Positions 37,441-49,381 of a stretch of 64,000 nt of DNA are shown here, piece by piece. How positions within the stretch are numbered: the first letter of the stretch is position 1; every line of letters begins with the position of its first letter. The DNA comes from Erythrocercus mccallii (taxonomy: Eukaryota > Chordata > Aves > Passeriformes > Dicruridae). The notes under the pieces are model-generated. The model ran no database searches, was not told the DNA's origin, and worked only from the letters and a program-made list of their open reading frames with translations. The position numbers and the translations under genes are program-made. The stretch is from contig VZRG01000883.1 of the NCBI GenBank assembly GCA_013397435.1, positions 128,485 to 192,484 on the forward strand, in the 5' to 3' direction.

Positions 37441-40336
37441 GATGTAAATCTTTGGCAGACTCAGACCCTGGTGACTAGCACTATCAGGTGCCTTCTAGAA
37501 ATTGTATTGCAATAATCAGGAAAGTCTTAGTTTCTTAAGTGACGATACCTGTGTTTCTTCACTAACCTCCCACAGGCTGGCAGCTCTGCTGCATCACATT
37601 GTTTTAAACTTTGTTGGCCATGAAGGGCAGTTAATTTCAGACTAAAAAATCAAACGCTGCATACTAAGTTGTGTTTTAAGAAGGAATTTCTGGTTTTAAA
37701 ACTGTCAATACATTAAGAAAGCATTTCTAATTACACACTTCTAGCATGTCAGTTCCTAGTTTTTCACCTGTTTATGTAAGAACTTTCAGGAAATGAGTGT
37801 ATCATCTATAAATAATGATTCCTGTATGTGTTTCATCATAGTATTTTTTTGTGTCTGTTTGCTTTGGTTTCAAAGGAATCAAGGCCTCTGTGATCATGCT
37901 CTGGGCATATACAAGGACATATATGTCTGTTCTCCTAGGAAGTCTGAAGTCTTTATCTAACTGACCAAAGATACAAGCTTATTAAAATTTTATTGAATAT
38001 CAACTACCAAGCAGAGGGGAAACTGAGGGGAAAACCACACCACAAAAGCAATCTCTATTACATACAAAATCTTCATGGAAGAGGATTAATTACTTTTAAT
38101 AACATTAATGCTGGACGAAACTTCCATTAAAGTTTACAAGTTATTAAGAAAAAAATCTAACAAGAAAAACACAAAACAAAGTAGATTTTATTGGTTCCAT
38201 GTTCCCACAATTGTTAATGTGGAGGCTGAATAAATTCCTTACTTTGCTTCTCTGGGCATCAGTATCAGGAGCATAAAAGAAATAGCTATTGCTGCTGACT
38301 AAAAAAGCATTTAGTATTAAACAACTTCTAAGTGAGATAAGAAAGACTAAACTAGAAGCTGTAATGACCATATATGTTTTATACCACAAATTATTTTATC
38401 TTTTTCTTGCAGGATGCACCATATTCCATCATACCTTTAAATTTTTACTAAAACCACAAGAACATTAACACAGTCCAGTTTTGGATTTTAATGTCTAGAA
38501 TTAGTCTAAGCAAATACACTAAGTTTTACAAATAATGAATGTACTGCATGCAAAACTCCAATGTGAATTATGGTGAAGTACTTTAGAATTTGCCAAAGTT
38601 CCTAAAAAGCAGCAGAGCTTTTCTCAAAGTGAATTTAACAATCAATAGCAATAAGGTGTTAACCCCCCGCTATAAATCCATGGCCACAGGGATGTTTTTT
38701 CTAGCACCAGTCTAAGTTCAAAAAATTAAATTTTCTTCCTGAGGTGTCTAACTAAGAATCCCACTGCATCAAAGTTATCTCAAGTCCAAAAGATGTTGAT
38801 TTATTTACAAATCATTCTAAATCAGATACCTAGAGTTTTCTTTTCCTCTCTAAGAACATCATGGGAATGTAAGTATGACAAGTCAAACCCCTAGGATGTT
38901 TCATGAATGTAATTAATCAGCGTGACTTAGACTGAGTCAGCATCTGCCTGTTGTTAATTTCAAATGCTTTATGGGAGACAGAGGAAACAACAGAGGATTT
39001 ATTCATGTCAGATTTGCAAGCCTGCAACTATCCAGCACCCCTAAACAACTCTTCCTGTTTCCTGTCCCATTCATTACTGATTGTGAGCAGCACTGGTAAG
39101 CACTTTGTGATTCTAAGATTTTTTTTTACTAGAAATTCATGATTCATCAAAAAAACATCTTTATTAATTGAAATTAGGGTTTTTTATGAACTCCCAGTGA
39201 AACCCTGCAGAGGTAACACCAGAAAATGGCTTCCGGGGTTAACAAGCAAAGCACTTCCAAGTCAAAGGATGTGTAGCTTTCCTAGATTTGCAGATCCTAA
39301 GCCACCCTTCCACACAACAACATGGATGCAAAACAGCTGCTTGGAAATTTTGCTTGTTTGGCTTCTCCAAAATTTCTCTTCTATACGAAATTCAAAATTT
39401 CTACTTTTCCTTCTGGAATGGAATTTAGAAGCCTAGAATCCAACAGAAATGCTGTGCCAATCCACCATACTTTTGCTAGTTTCAAGGTCAAATACTCAAT
39501 ATTTGGTTCACTTCAGACTCTACAGATCTGATGAGTGCTCATCTTCTGCTAACACTTCCGAATATTTTCCTCTCTCTTGATGGCAACCAGCTGTTTGCAA
39601 AGGAAGAGAGGTCAACAACAGAAGCATCCTCTCCAATACAGTAAATGCAGTCAGGAGGGCCATCCCTCACTGCATCTGATGACACAGCAGAGAGTCACTT
39701 GGCAGCAGGAATACTGCCAGCACAGATGCTGCATGTCTACCCAAAGCCTCATCCATATGTACTCATTCAATCTGCTTCAATTGCTAGTTCAGTTCAGTCA
39801 GAAATGCTCCCCTGATCTGACTAGAGCTTGAAAATAATCACAAAGACCACAGCTTTTCTTAATGTTTTTCTTTACTCTATAAGCAGCACGTTTTTCTGAC
39901 TCTGGATCTTGACTCTTTCCTTTCTTTCTTCTCAGCAGTTTTGCATTGGGCAGAGATAGTACTTCACTTTGATCCCCCCATAATCTCATCATGTACTGGC
40001 AATATCATCAGTACCTGGCTTGGGCCTGTATTCCCTGGCTACATCTGTTTCAGATTTAAAGATAGGTAATACAATCAGTGAGACTTCACAGAAGGAAGAC
40101 AGATTTACTCTTGCAAGAACGTGACCTTCAAACCAATTGCAAAACCACCCTAATTTGGCTCATATCAAGCAATGAAGCAATTACAAATGAAGGGAGAAAT
40201 ACATGGATAGTTAAATAATGTAAATACATTGCACACCTCAGACTTGAAAGTCTTGCCATCTATCCATAATGGCACACACCTCAAAAACAAATGAACAGAA
40301 GAACTTTTGAAAGAAAATAGATTGATTTTTACTTAC

Positions 40337-41138
40337 CCTGATTTTTTATTTAAATCTCTGTCACTGTTGAGAACAACCGTTTCTTCCTTCATTTCTTGTT
40401 CTCTTGCTACATTATTCCCAAGCCTTTGCTGAGAATTTGCTTCCCATGTACTATCACCACCAACTACCTCCAACTCTGATGTTCCTGCAATGCCCAAACT
40501 CACATTCTCAGCAGTCAGGCCATCTGAAGAAGGACACCTTTCATGTTCTGAAGATTTCTGAAGGGGAGTTTCTACCTGAAATTCTGTCCAAGTGTCAAGA
40601 AGCAATTCCTGTGCTACATCAGATGGCAGTTCTTCACCAGGATGTCCAGACCCTGATTTTGGCATCTCTGTTTTGGCAGAAATTTCTTCAGGCAATATAT
40701 CACTTACTTCATTTTGGCCCAATATAATCCAATCCTCATCTTGCCCACATCTTTCCTGTGATTTCATCTCACCATCCAGCTTTTGAGGCAGAGCAGAAGA
40801 ATTTTTCTCTTCTAAGTGAACAGCGTCCCATCCAGTCCCATGAACAAGGTGATCTTTGGTTTCATTTGAAATGGAGATTGGCTGAAGGGTATCCAAGGCG
40901 CCTGGTGAAAAGCCTTCATGGGATTCTTGAAATACAAAATTAATTTTGCTTCCTTCAAGGGTATAATTTCTTGCAGGCATATTTTCTTCCTCAGTAACAA
41001 GGATGTAATCCATTTCCAGAGAAGCTGGGAGTGCCTGCATCCTCACATCCTCCTTACTCGCTGTACTTTCCAGTTCAGGGCTCTTAGGGGAATTTCTCAG
41101 CTTTTCCTCCTTACAAAGTAGGGAGTCAGAGCCAGCTT
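40337..41138 (-). CDS. PRUNE2: PRUNE2 exon, 802 nt, acidic region (window exon 3)
   Basis: Acceptor tgttcttttag before AAGCTGGC; donor TCAGG before gtaagt. The exon enters in phase 1 (joining G from the giant exon to give Glu) and leaves in phase 2, with 266 complete codons. It continues the acidic disordered region. The segment MDYILVTEEEN corresponds to a short island conserved in mammals. DEDWIILGQNEVSD aligns with the mammalian W-containing segment that ends in the same GxxEV pattern. The last residues (EQEMKEETVVL to NKKSG) join the next exon to give SGLVQEDVGMDIP, as expected from the mammalian protein. Being phase 1 to 2, it cannot be skipped alone without a frameshift. Confidence 0.93.
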
Positions 41139-41598
41139 CTAAAAGAACAGGCAAACAGAAACTTTTTTTAATTTCTGAATTACTGATTTAGTCACCATAA
41201 TGTGCTTTAATCAGTACTGTGAGATGAAGATCTTTTCAGTTTGCTTTGCTCTGTTAATGTTTACTTCAATTTTACAACATCATCACCATCATCATTATTG
41301 TTAAAGGTTATACATTAACACAGTAGTCATCCCCAAGGCACAAAGAATTCAGTGTCCCATAAGCTAGGCACTGTACGAACAACAGAAATTATATTCTTAC
41401 TTTATTGTTTAAAAGCTTTAGATCAGTCTGAGAGAATGACACTTAGAGCTCTTTCCACAATACATGTTCTGTACATTAGGGAGACACACAAACTCCACAC
41501 TTCACTCAAAGCCTCCTCCTCATTAAGCAGAAATACTGCACAGACACTTCCTCCTTTCTCCGTCCTATGTATTTGCCCTGGAAAGCAGATTTTCTTAC
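41139..41598 (-). other. PRUNE2 intron between window exons 2 and 3 (460 bp)
   Basis: A short intron with strong splice sites at both ends. It contains a small (ATC)n-type run around 41,278-41,300. The giant-exon frame stays open into it down to a stop at about 41,423. Confidence 0.9.
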
Positions 41599-44500
41599 CA
41601 TCACATGCTCTTCTATCTCCACCTGGTGGTGAGTCTGGATCGGTTGTTTCCGCTTCAGATTTTCCTGTCAAAAAATCAGAATCTGGTGGAATAACTTCAG
41701 ACATGGAGAGTGATGGTACTGAGGTGAGATTTTCCTCAAGGCACTCTGTGGATGTTTCAGACACCTTATTTTTGGTAATTAGGATGCCCTCTGCACCTTC
41801 CACAGGAGCTGGCAGTGGCAATCTTTTTTCCAAAGAAACGCTATCATAAAGTGGCTGCTCTAACAAGAGCTCACTGTTTGCATACTCTATGCTGCCAGAG
41901 GGTTCAGCATCAAAAGATGCAGAGGATGGTGGAGTACACAGTGATTGGTCACTGGATATTTCCTTAAACATAGGAACATAATTTTCAATTACAGCTTCAT
42001 ATTCTTCTGTTGTGCCATCAAACAGCTGATTATTTGAATAAGATTCATCACCTTCATTACCATCAGGTAGAAAGGATTTGGGAAAGACTGTCTGTTCATC
42101 ATTTGATTTCCCTTCTTCTGTCTCACTGCCTAGCAGTGTCAGTATATTCATTCCATCACATGTGCCTGCCAGGACATTAGTCCCTGAGGTGTTCCTAAAA
42201 CTACGTTCTACCCCTGTGTCAGATTCATCCACACAATCTTCTGACCTATCCAGCTCAACACCAGTTACTGCTGTATGGTCAATATCAGAATACTTTACAA
42301 CTTCACCCAAGACATTAATTTCTTTTAAGCTTTGTTCTTCCCTGACATGTTGATTGAAACCAATGGGAAGCAAATCCATTTGAGAAGTCATTATTTGAGC
42401 TGTATCAGTTGGTGTTCCTTGATGGCTTGCATGAGTGAAACTTTCATGGAATATGTCTTTTAGATCTAAAGATGTCACTTTTATAACTTCACTGGCAGTT
42501 TCAGTTGACTCAACAGGGTAAAAAACCAGCTTATTTTCTACACTGTATTCTTCTGGAATTGTAAATTCAGGAGGCTCCTGAGGATTAGAAGAGATAAGCT
42601 GATAGAATTCATTGGTCTTTACTGGTTCATAGTCCTGGGGGCTACCATTTTCACAGTGCAACTCCACCTTCTGCACTACTAATTCACCCTCTGAATCAAA
42701 ATCTGCCTCTCTATTCATGTTTGATCTTCTATGAATTGGCTGACTGTCCTTGTCTTCAGGCCCCACTGCAGTCTGGGAAGGGATAGAGGCATGCTTAGCT
42801 CCATATTCCTGGCACACATCAGCACTGCTTGATGACTCTGAACCATTGTCTTGGTCACAGTGACTTAAAATATCAGGATTCTCACCATCTGATTTCAAAG
42901 TGACAACCTGCTCAGCATTAGTCCACAGGTCAGGTTCCACTGAAAACTGCTGATTACTTCCTTGTGTGTTATCCTGTAAAATATCAGGGATAAGTGCAGT
43001 TTGGGGAACTAATATATTCCACCCTGGACTTGACTTTTCTGCCATTTCAAAAGATAAGTCTTGTACAGTGAAAGCACCTGGCATGGAGCCGTGCATGTCT
43101 ACTCTTTCACAGGCATCCTCCTGTTGTCCTTGAGGTGTAAGACTTTCATTTCCCTCATTGTCTTTCAGTAGATCCAGTACAGAGATTCCTTCAGCTGTTG
43201 TATTTGGTATAGCTTGTTCCTCATCTGAAAAGCCAGTCAGTTCCTCATTCTGTGGAGTCAGTTGATTTTCCTCATCTGTAGAAAACAACTGCTCTATCAA
43301 CTCTCTTTCTTCTTTATCCAGCATGAAGGAATCAAATTGTTTGAACTGTAAAGTGTCTTCATTTATCTGACCATCAGGACTATTGATAGAATGTACTAAT
43401 CTTTCATTTTCTTTTTCATCAGAGTACAGGGCAGTAGGCAGATTTTCATTATTACCTGTATCAGTGAAATATGCTTCTGTTAGTTCTTCATCTTGTGAAG
43501 GAGAACCACAGGAGTCCTCTTTACTATTTCCTATCTGATTTATTACAGAGTGACTTGAAACAGAATACTGATCTTCCAATTGCTTTTCTTCACAAGGTTG
43601 TGAACTCCACCATTCTGAACTGTCATCTAGAAAATCAAGTGTTCCTACTGTGGATTTTGGATTAGTTCTTGAATCAGCTTCCAGTGACATAGTCCACCTA
43701 GCTACAGCTTTTGAAGAATGCTCTTCTTTATCACCACCAGCAGCAGAAGGTGATGTAGGATCTTCATTCATTTGATACAAATATGAGTCTTCCCCACTAT
43801 CTGTTTTTTCACTGAAAATACTCAACTGAGTTCTTTCATCAAGTGTTTTGCAGTGGCCTGTAATAGATTGAGTAGTCTTATTATGATCAGTAAAATCAAT
43901 AGTCACATCCTCCTGCAATACCTTTCTGGCTTCAATTGTTTCAGAATTTTCACTGAAGATGCTTACCAGGACCTTCTCTCCCACTTTAGTTTTAGCACAT
44001 AAATTGTCTTCATTCGCTTCAGGACTTGCTGTATTTGACTGAACATAACCCTCTCCATTTTCAGATCCATTGTGCTGTTTGTTTTCACACACTGAATCTT
44101 CATGAATCTCTTTTGGACATGCCTCTGAATCCTCTGAGTCCTCATTTATGTCAGGACTTGATAAAGAAGATACAGTATCATCATCTACATGGGCATTCCA
44201 AAAATCTAAGCTTTTAGGAACTTTGTTCCCTTCACCGCTTGTTTCAAATCCTTCATATTTATTCCCAAATTCCTGCTTTTTAAAAGAATCTTCAAGATTT
44301 TTATTATTTTTAATCTCCCACATATCCCTGCTTCTTTCATGATGACTAACATCTGGAAGGTCTCCCCACACATTCACAGATGTATCGCTTAAGTCAGGAC
44401 TTGTTCCACTTGAGTGCGTATAATCATTTATTGAATTACTCCACACATTATCTTCTTCCAAATACCTTTTGATCTGTATATCTTTTGAAAGGCTGCTTGT

Positions 44501-47500
44501 GGTATTTGCTATTTCAAGGACTTCGCTTGCCTCAGGACTTGTTCCAGGAGATTGCAAATCTTCACATGCTTGTGAAACCGAAGCCATTTGGGGAAAACTG
44601 TCATTAAACACTGCAAATGGCTCTCCACAAAGATTATTAGCAGGTTCTAAATTTTCAGTGTTTTCATTTTTCCCAGAACCTATTTCAAGTGAAAATGGAT
44701 TTTCCACCATAGTCATATGTGTAGTATCAGGAACACTAACAAATCCAGGATTTTTCTTAAACTGATCTGTGAAAGAATTTTCTTTGGTCCTCATCAGTTC
44801 TGAGCTATTTTTAAAATATACTAACTCAGAATTACAAATGTCTGGATAGTTAGGAGTCACTTCATGTAAGCATTCTTGCTCTTCTCCCAGACATTCTTGT
44901 GGTTTATCCATCAAAGGAATTGATGTGTCTTGGCCACAACCATTCTTTTCAGAGTCATTCCAGACCCCTGAGCTTCCAGGCATTTTAGAATAACTATTTT
45001 CAAGATTATCACTACCCTTATCAGAACTTTCAGAAATACCTTCCATCTTGCGACTTCTTGCATTCTCTGTCACTATAGTCTCTTTTTCAGCTCCCTCAGA
45101 AAGCAGCTGTGACATTTCACTATAATTGTAATTTTGTGGTAAGGGGTCACCAAAAAATTCATAACCTCTGCCTGCTTCAGAAATACTTGAAGATTCTAAA
45201 CTATTTTGCAGCACATCTTTTCCCTCTTCCTGACTAACTGGATTGCTTTGATCAGGAAATGACACATTCTCTACTTCCAAACTAACGCTATCTCTCATTT
45301 TTTCTGGGGGGGTGGCAACTTCAGTTGTTGGTTTGTTTTCTTCCAAATCTGTTTTACCTGAAGATTCATTGCCCTCTTGAAATGGTTTATTAGAGATGTC
45401 ATTCATCATCTGCTGTCCACTTGTCACATGTGTTCTCTTAAATTCTTTTTCTTCCTCAGGGATGACAATGGCATCATCCCAGCCTTCCTCACAACCCCGC
45501 TCACTCTGTAAACCCCCCAAATTCAGCTGGTGCACTGAATCTTGACTATCCAGCTCTTCATCAATACTGGCAGTGTTTTGTCCTGCATCCTTACTAAGTA
45601 TCTCACTCCCTAAGTCACATATTTTCAGATCCAAACCATTCTCATTTTCTGAAGTTGGCATTGAGGTGTTTGTGTCTTCTACAGAAACACTGTCCACTGT
45701 TTCAGCATTGTCAGCTGCTCTCTGTCTACTATTTAATTCATTCTGTGATGGTGATAAGTCATCCACTGTCTGATTATATGCCAGTATTACTTTTCTGCTT
45801 TCAGATACAGGAAAGTTATTTTCGCTGGTACATGTTTCAGTTGAAAAATGTAGATCAGCTGTTTGTTCTGAATTAAGAGAAGGTTTAGCAGAGGCAGAAG
45901 GCCCTGGAATTTCAGAATTTCTTTCTTGTAACTGGGTGATGTTATTTAGGGGAGTGTTCCAGATATCTGTATTTCTAGTACTTGAAAAAGGCACATTGTT
46001 AGGAGATAATGGTTCCTTACTCGACTTCTCAAGTACTTTTGACTCAGCCAAATTTGTGTTCATGAATTTACTAGTAACTGTTTCTTCATCAAAATTCTTG
46101 TCCTCATTTTCTCTTTCATCTTCCATGTATGTAGGTGATAAGTATGAATCAGATGTTGAATAATTGGTGTCTGGTGGAGAAATAACTAAATCTTCCACTA
46201 TATTTGAGGAACTAAGGTCCAAGTTTTTGTATAAGAAGGTATCCTCCCATGGCACCACTACTTCTGTTACTTCTTTTCTGATGTTTTTATCATACGTGTT
46301 CCAGGTATCTATATTTTCAAATTGTTTTGGTCTCTGTTTGTGATCACCAAACACATTTTTTTCCTCTGTGTTCAGCTTGGAATTATTTTGCATATTGTTG
46401 AAAACAAAACTTGTATTTTCAGGTTTTTCATGGTCTTCTATTGAATAATACCTTCCTTTATCCCACACTTCTGGATTTTCAATCTCATTGTCCACTGTGA
46501 TTTCTGAAGAATCTGATAAACCAGTTTTTGATACAGCCCGTTCCTCAGGAACATTCACTGATTTTAATTCTCTATCTAGTTTGGGCATGTTCCATACATT
46601 TTCTGAGGATCTACCAGCACTTCCTTCATCAAACTCAGTCCAAATTTTGTAAGAATCTCCAGATAGCTGGCTGCCTTTTCCTTCACCACTACACCATGCA
46701 TCTGACATCATAGGTGTTGCCTGGCTGACCTTCCACATGTCTGTAAAGCTCTCCACTTCTTGCTTTGTCTCATCTAAAGAGGCAGTTTGCAAACGTGAAT
46801 GTTCACTGTTTTTCTCTTGATTCTCATGGTTCCAATTATCTTGTTTAAACTGATTATCCCACAGACCTGCTTTCCTATATTCCATTTGCTTTGGCTGTTT
46901 TTGGAGGAACACAGAATCTGAGGCTCTTCTATCAGTATGTTCTCGTAGCAAAGGACTTTCTTTAGAATCTTTCCATAAGACAGGACTCTGAAATACAGAT
47001 TCCTGCTCACTTGAACTCCATGCATCAGCATTTCTGGAATCTAGGTCAAAGCCATCCCACCAGCTCCCGTATCTAACACGAGACTGAGGATAATTTGTAC
47101 CATCTATTTCATTAATTTTTTTAATGACATCTTGTGAGAAAATTAAAGGCTGCCCATTATCTAATGGTGAAGTATCTACAAGACTATTCATAGGAGTTGG
47201 TGGAATTCTTGAATCAGCAGATTTCAACATTTCTGGTGAAGAACCACCTTCAACTAAATCAATCAAACTTGAAGTTTTCTCATACATTTCTCCTGGATTC
47301 TCATCAAATTCAGCCAGACTGTCTTTCTCAATTTTTGTCGTAAGTAAGTGAGTTGAATACTTTACTGTATCATTTTCTATTAGGTTTGCTTCATCAAGCT
47401 TTTTCTTCAGAGTGAGTTGATGCCCTTCTGATGAATCACTATTGAGAAAATAGTCATCTGCTGGGGAACAATCAATTGAACGAGAAGATGACTCAGATGG

Positions 47501-48100
47501 AGCTGTAACCATGGGTGCTAGATCAAAATTGAAAAGATCGAAGTTATCGCTACTGTTTCCTGACTGAGATTTTTGTTCTTCAGCTATTGCTCCTTCAGGA
47601 ATAGGGCTGTAGGAATCAAATCCGGGCAGAAGACTGTGATGCGAAGCAGCACCTTCTGCAACAGGGCTATCATCACTAAGAAAAACGGAACTCTCCTTGG
47701 AAGAACGGCTACTTCTAATGGTAGCCAAGCCACTGTCTGGACTCACAAGGTCTACATTAACATCAATGTGGGCTGGCACAGACCCATTTAGATCTTGAGG
47801 ATTTTCTATAAAATTGGCAGAACTGGGCTGTGGTTCTACATCAGAACCATATAACTCCATAATACCAGATGATCCTTGTGAAAGTGGAGCACTTCCAGCA
47901 ACAGCTTCAGTAGAAGATGTTCTACTGTTTGATACCATTTCTGGTTGCCTTCTATTTATAACTTCTTTAATTAGAAGAAAAATTTGATCACAGGTCACCG
48001 AAGACTTTTCTTGATGATAAATGAGAATTTGGTCACATTCACATTCTAGAGGATCCAGCTCCAAACAAGGATTCTGACATTCTTCTAATTCACAGCAGAT
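41599..48100 (-). CDS. PRUNE2: PRUNE2 giant central exon, 6,502 nt (window exon 2)
   Basis: Open throughout for 2,167 codons, entered in phase 0 after tttcccaacag and left in phase 1 at GATG before gtaaga. The first roughly 70 residues finish the prune-like domain (ELEECQNP, LECECDQILIYHQEK, IKEVINRRQPEM). The block SNSRTSSTEAVAGSAPLSQG and IMELYGSD follows and is nearly invariant in vertebrate PRUNE2. The rest is acidic, rich in Ser/Thr/Asn/Glu and low in hydrophobics, so probably disordered. Islands familiar from mammalian PRUNE2 include DAWSSSEQESVFQSP, DTNYSTSDSY and DGENPDIL. About 25 tryptophans are spread through it, mostly in D/N/E-rich contexts. No signal peptide, membrane segment or enzyme motif is visible. 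The frame continues 58 codons past the donor into the next intron before a stop, so 41,599 is set by the splice site and by the in-frame join to the next exon. Confidence 0.97.
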
Positions 48101-49225
48101 CTGTTGGGAAACAGGAGATTTCAGAAGTCACACAGTCATGGACATAAGGCACTTCACTGACTACTTCATCATGTAATACAGCCATACCTATCTCTTCCTA
48201 TTAACCTACTGCTTGGCTATTTCACTGTAGCATCCTTATTATGATCCCCAAATAGATGATGTATTACCACAGAAGATCAAGACAAAATGTTTGTTGCAGA
48301 ATTGGTGAGAAATTATACCATTTGACTTTTTTGGTTAACTTCTTCTTAGTAACAGAAAATCCAAATAAATGTTTGGTTGTTCCCTTAAGAAATCTAAGTA
48401 AAAATCATGTACTTTAGGAATATTTCTAGAATAGGATAATTATATTAATAAAATAAATAAATGCATTTATATTGACCTTGAAAACGATGGAGTCACTTAG
48501 CCACCTGTCCCTAAAATCACAGGTTTTCAAGACTGAGAAAAAGGCACAAAAAGTTGTCACTGAGATAGTCTCTTCCATCTGGGGATAAATATAGTTTAAA
48601 AAAATGGGAAGCACCTAGCTCTGGACAAATGTACACAATAGTAATAATTTGTTTTGATATTAGGGCTTGAATTCTTTAGGAATAACATACATATATGAGT
48701 ATTTTTGTTCATATATGTATATGTTTGCATATAAATGCAAAAATATTCTGACTGGCTTTGTGGATAGGAATGCAAAAGAAGGCATCTTTCAAATCTAGAA
48801 TGGTAAACCAAATTAGCTCTGGTGTTAGGCACATTAGCCTATGTGTATGGGTTGGCCACTACAGGATAGAGATCTGCAGTTATCTCATATATGAATAGAT
48901 CTCATTACCATTTACAAGGTGTTTGCTTATCACTCATTGCCAAAGACGCATTTGTGTAAATCACAATACAAGTCAAAACTAGTGGGAAAAAAAAACCCCA
49001 AACAACATTTTAACTGAATTGAAAAATCTTGCCTCTATCAGTATTTCTCATAATCTTTTTCTATTACCTTGGTATGAAGCAGTAATAAATATCATAATCT
49101 TTTATTCTCGTATCATATAAATAATGCAGCCATTTCAAATAGCTGCTCAGTTGCTGGTCACTACTTATAAAAACCCAACTTTTTTTTTCCAGGAAAACCA
49201 TCTAATTCTTTTTCCAGGTACTTAC
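48101..49225 (-). other. PRUNE2 intron between window exons 1 and 2
   Basis: A 1.1-kb AT-rich intron with low-complexity TATA/CATA sequence around 48,685-48,745. No other feature is seen. Confidence 0.9.
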
Positions 49226-49381
49226 TTGATTGCCTAGCTCTACATTTTCCGAGTATACTGCTATTTGTTTTGTTTGCTTCTCATCTGACAAGCAGTTGGC
49301 CAAAATGACAAGTACATCGAACCCATATTTATCTATGAATGTTTTCAGATCACCAATGAGACTCTTGTGTAATATGCAGTC
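49226..49381 (-). CDS. PRUNE2: PRUNE2 exon: DHHA2-like segment (window exon 1)
   Basis: A 156-nt exon, phase 0 at both ends, coding 52 residues. The acceptor is a T-rich tract ending in cag before GACTGC; the donor is CAA then gtaagt. The peptide starts DCILHKSLIGDLKTF, contains YGFDVLVILANCLSDEK and ends with AVYSENVELGNQ. This is the region of the prune exopolyphosphatase-like fold (DHHA2 domain) just before the long PRUNE2-specific region. It splices into the giant exon, whose first residues ICCELEECQNP continue the conserved stretch. The preceding exons (DHH motif, metal-binding residues) were not found in 49,382-64,000 and probably lie further right. The exon corresponds to human exon 7 if the giant exon is exon 8. 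Confidence 0.93.

Larger units (their letters stand above)
19696..40336 (-). other. PRUNE2 intron between window exons 3 and 4 (20.6 kb)
   Basis: The largest complete intron in the window. It contains a solo LTR (25,191-25,644), an antisense CR1 tail (37,213-37,440), a T-homopolymer near 22,142-22,162, AT-rich simple sequence near 20,160-20,225 and two exon-like segments (30,775-30,870 and 32,363-32,390). Several open frames of 80-212 codons occur but none resembles a known protein. Confidence 0.8.

Noticed and set aside
41352..41849. 165-codon plus-strand open frame and other plus-strand frames across 40.3-48 kb
   Set aside because: Antisense shadows of the PRUNE2 coding exons.
48062..48064. 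Giant exon as an independent gene with its own start here
   Set aside because: The codon is TTG and the frame continues upstream to a good splice acceptor that joins an in-frame conserved exon.
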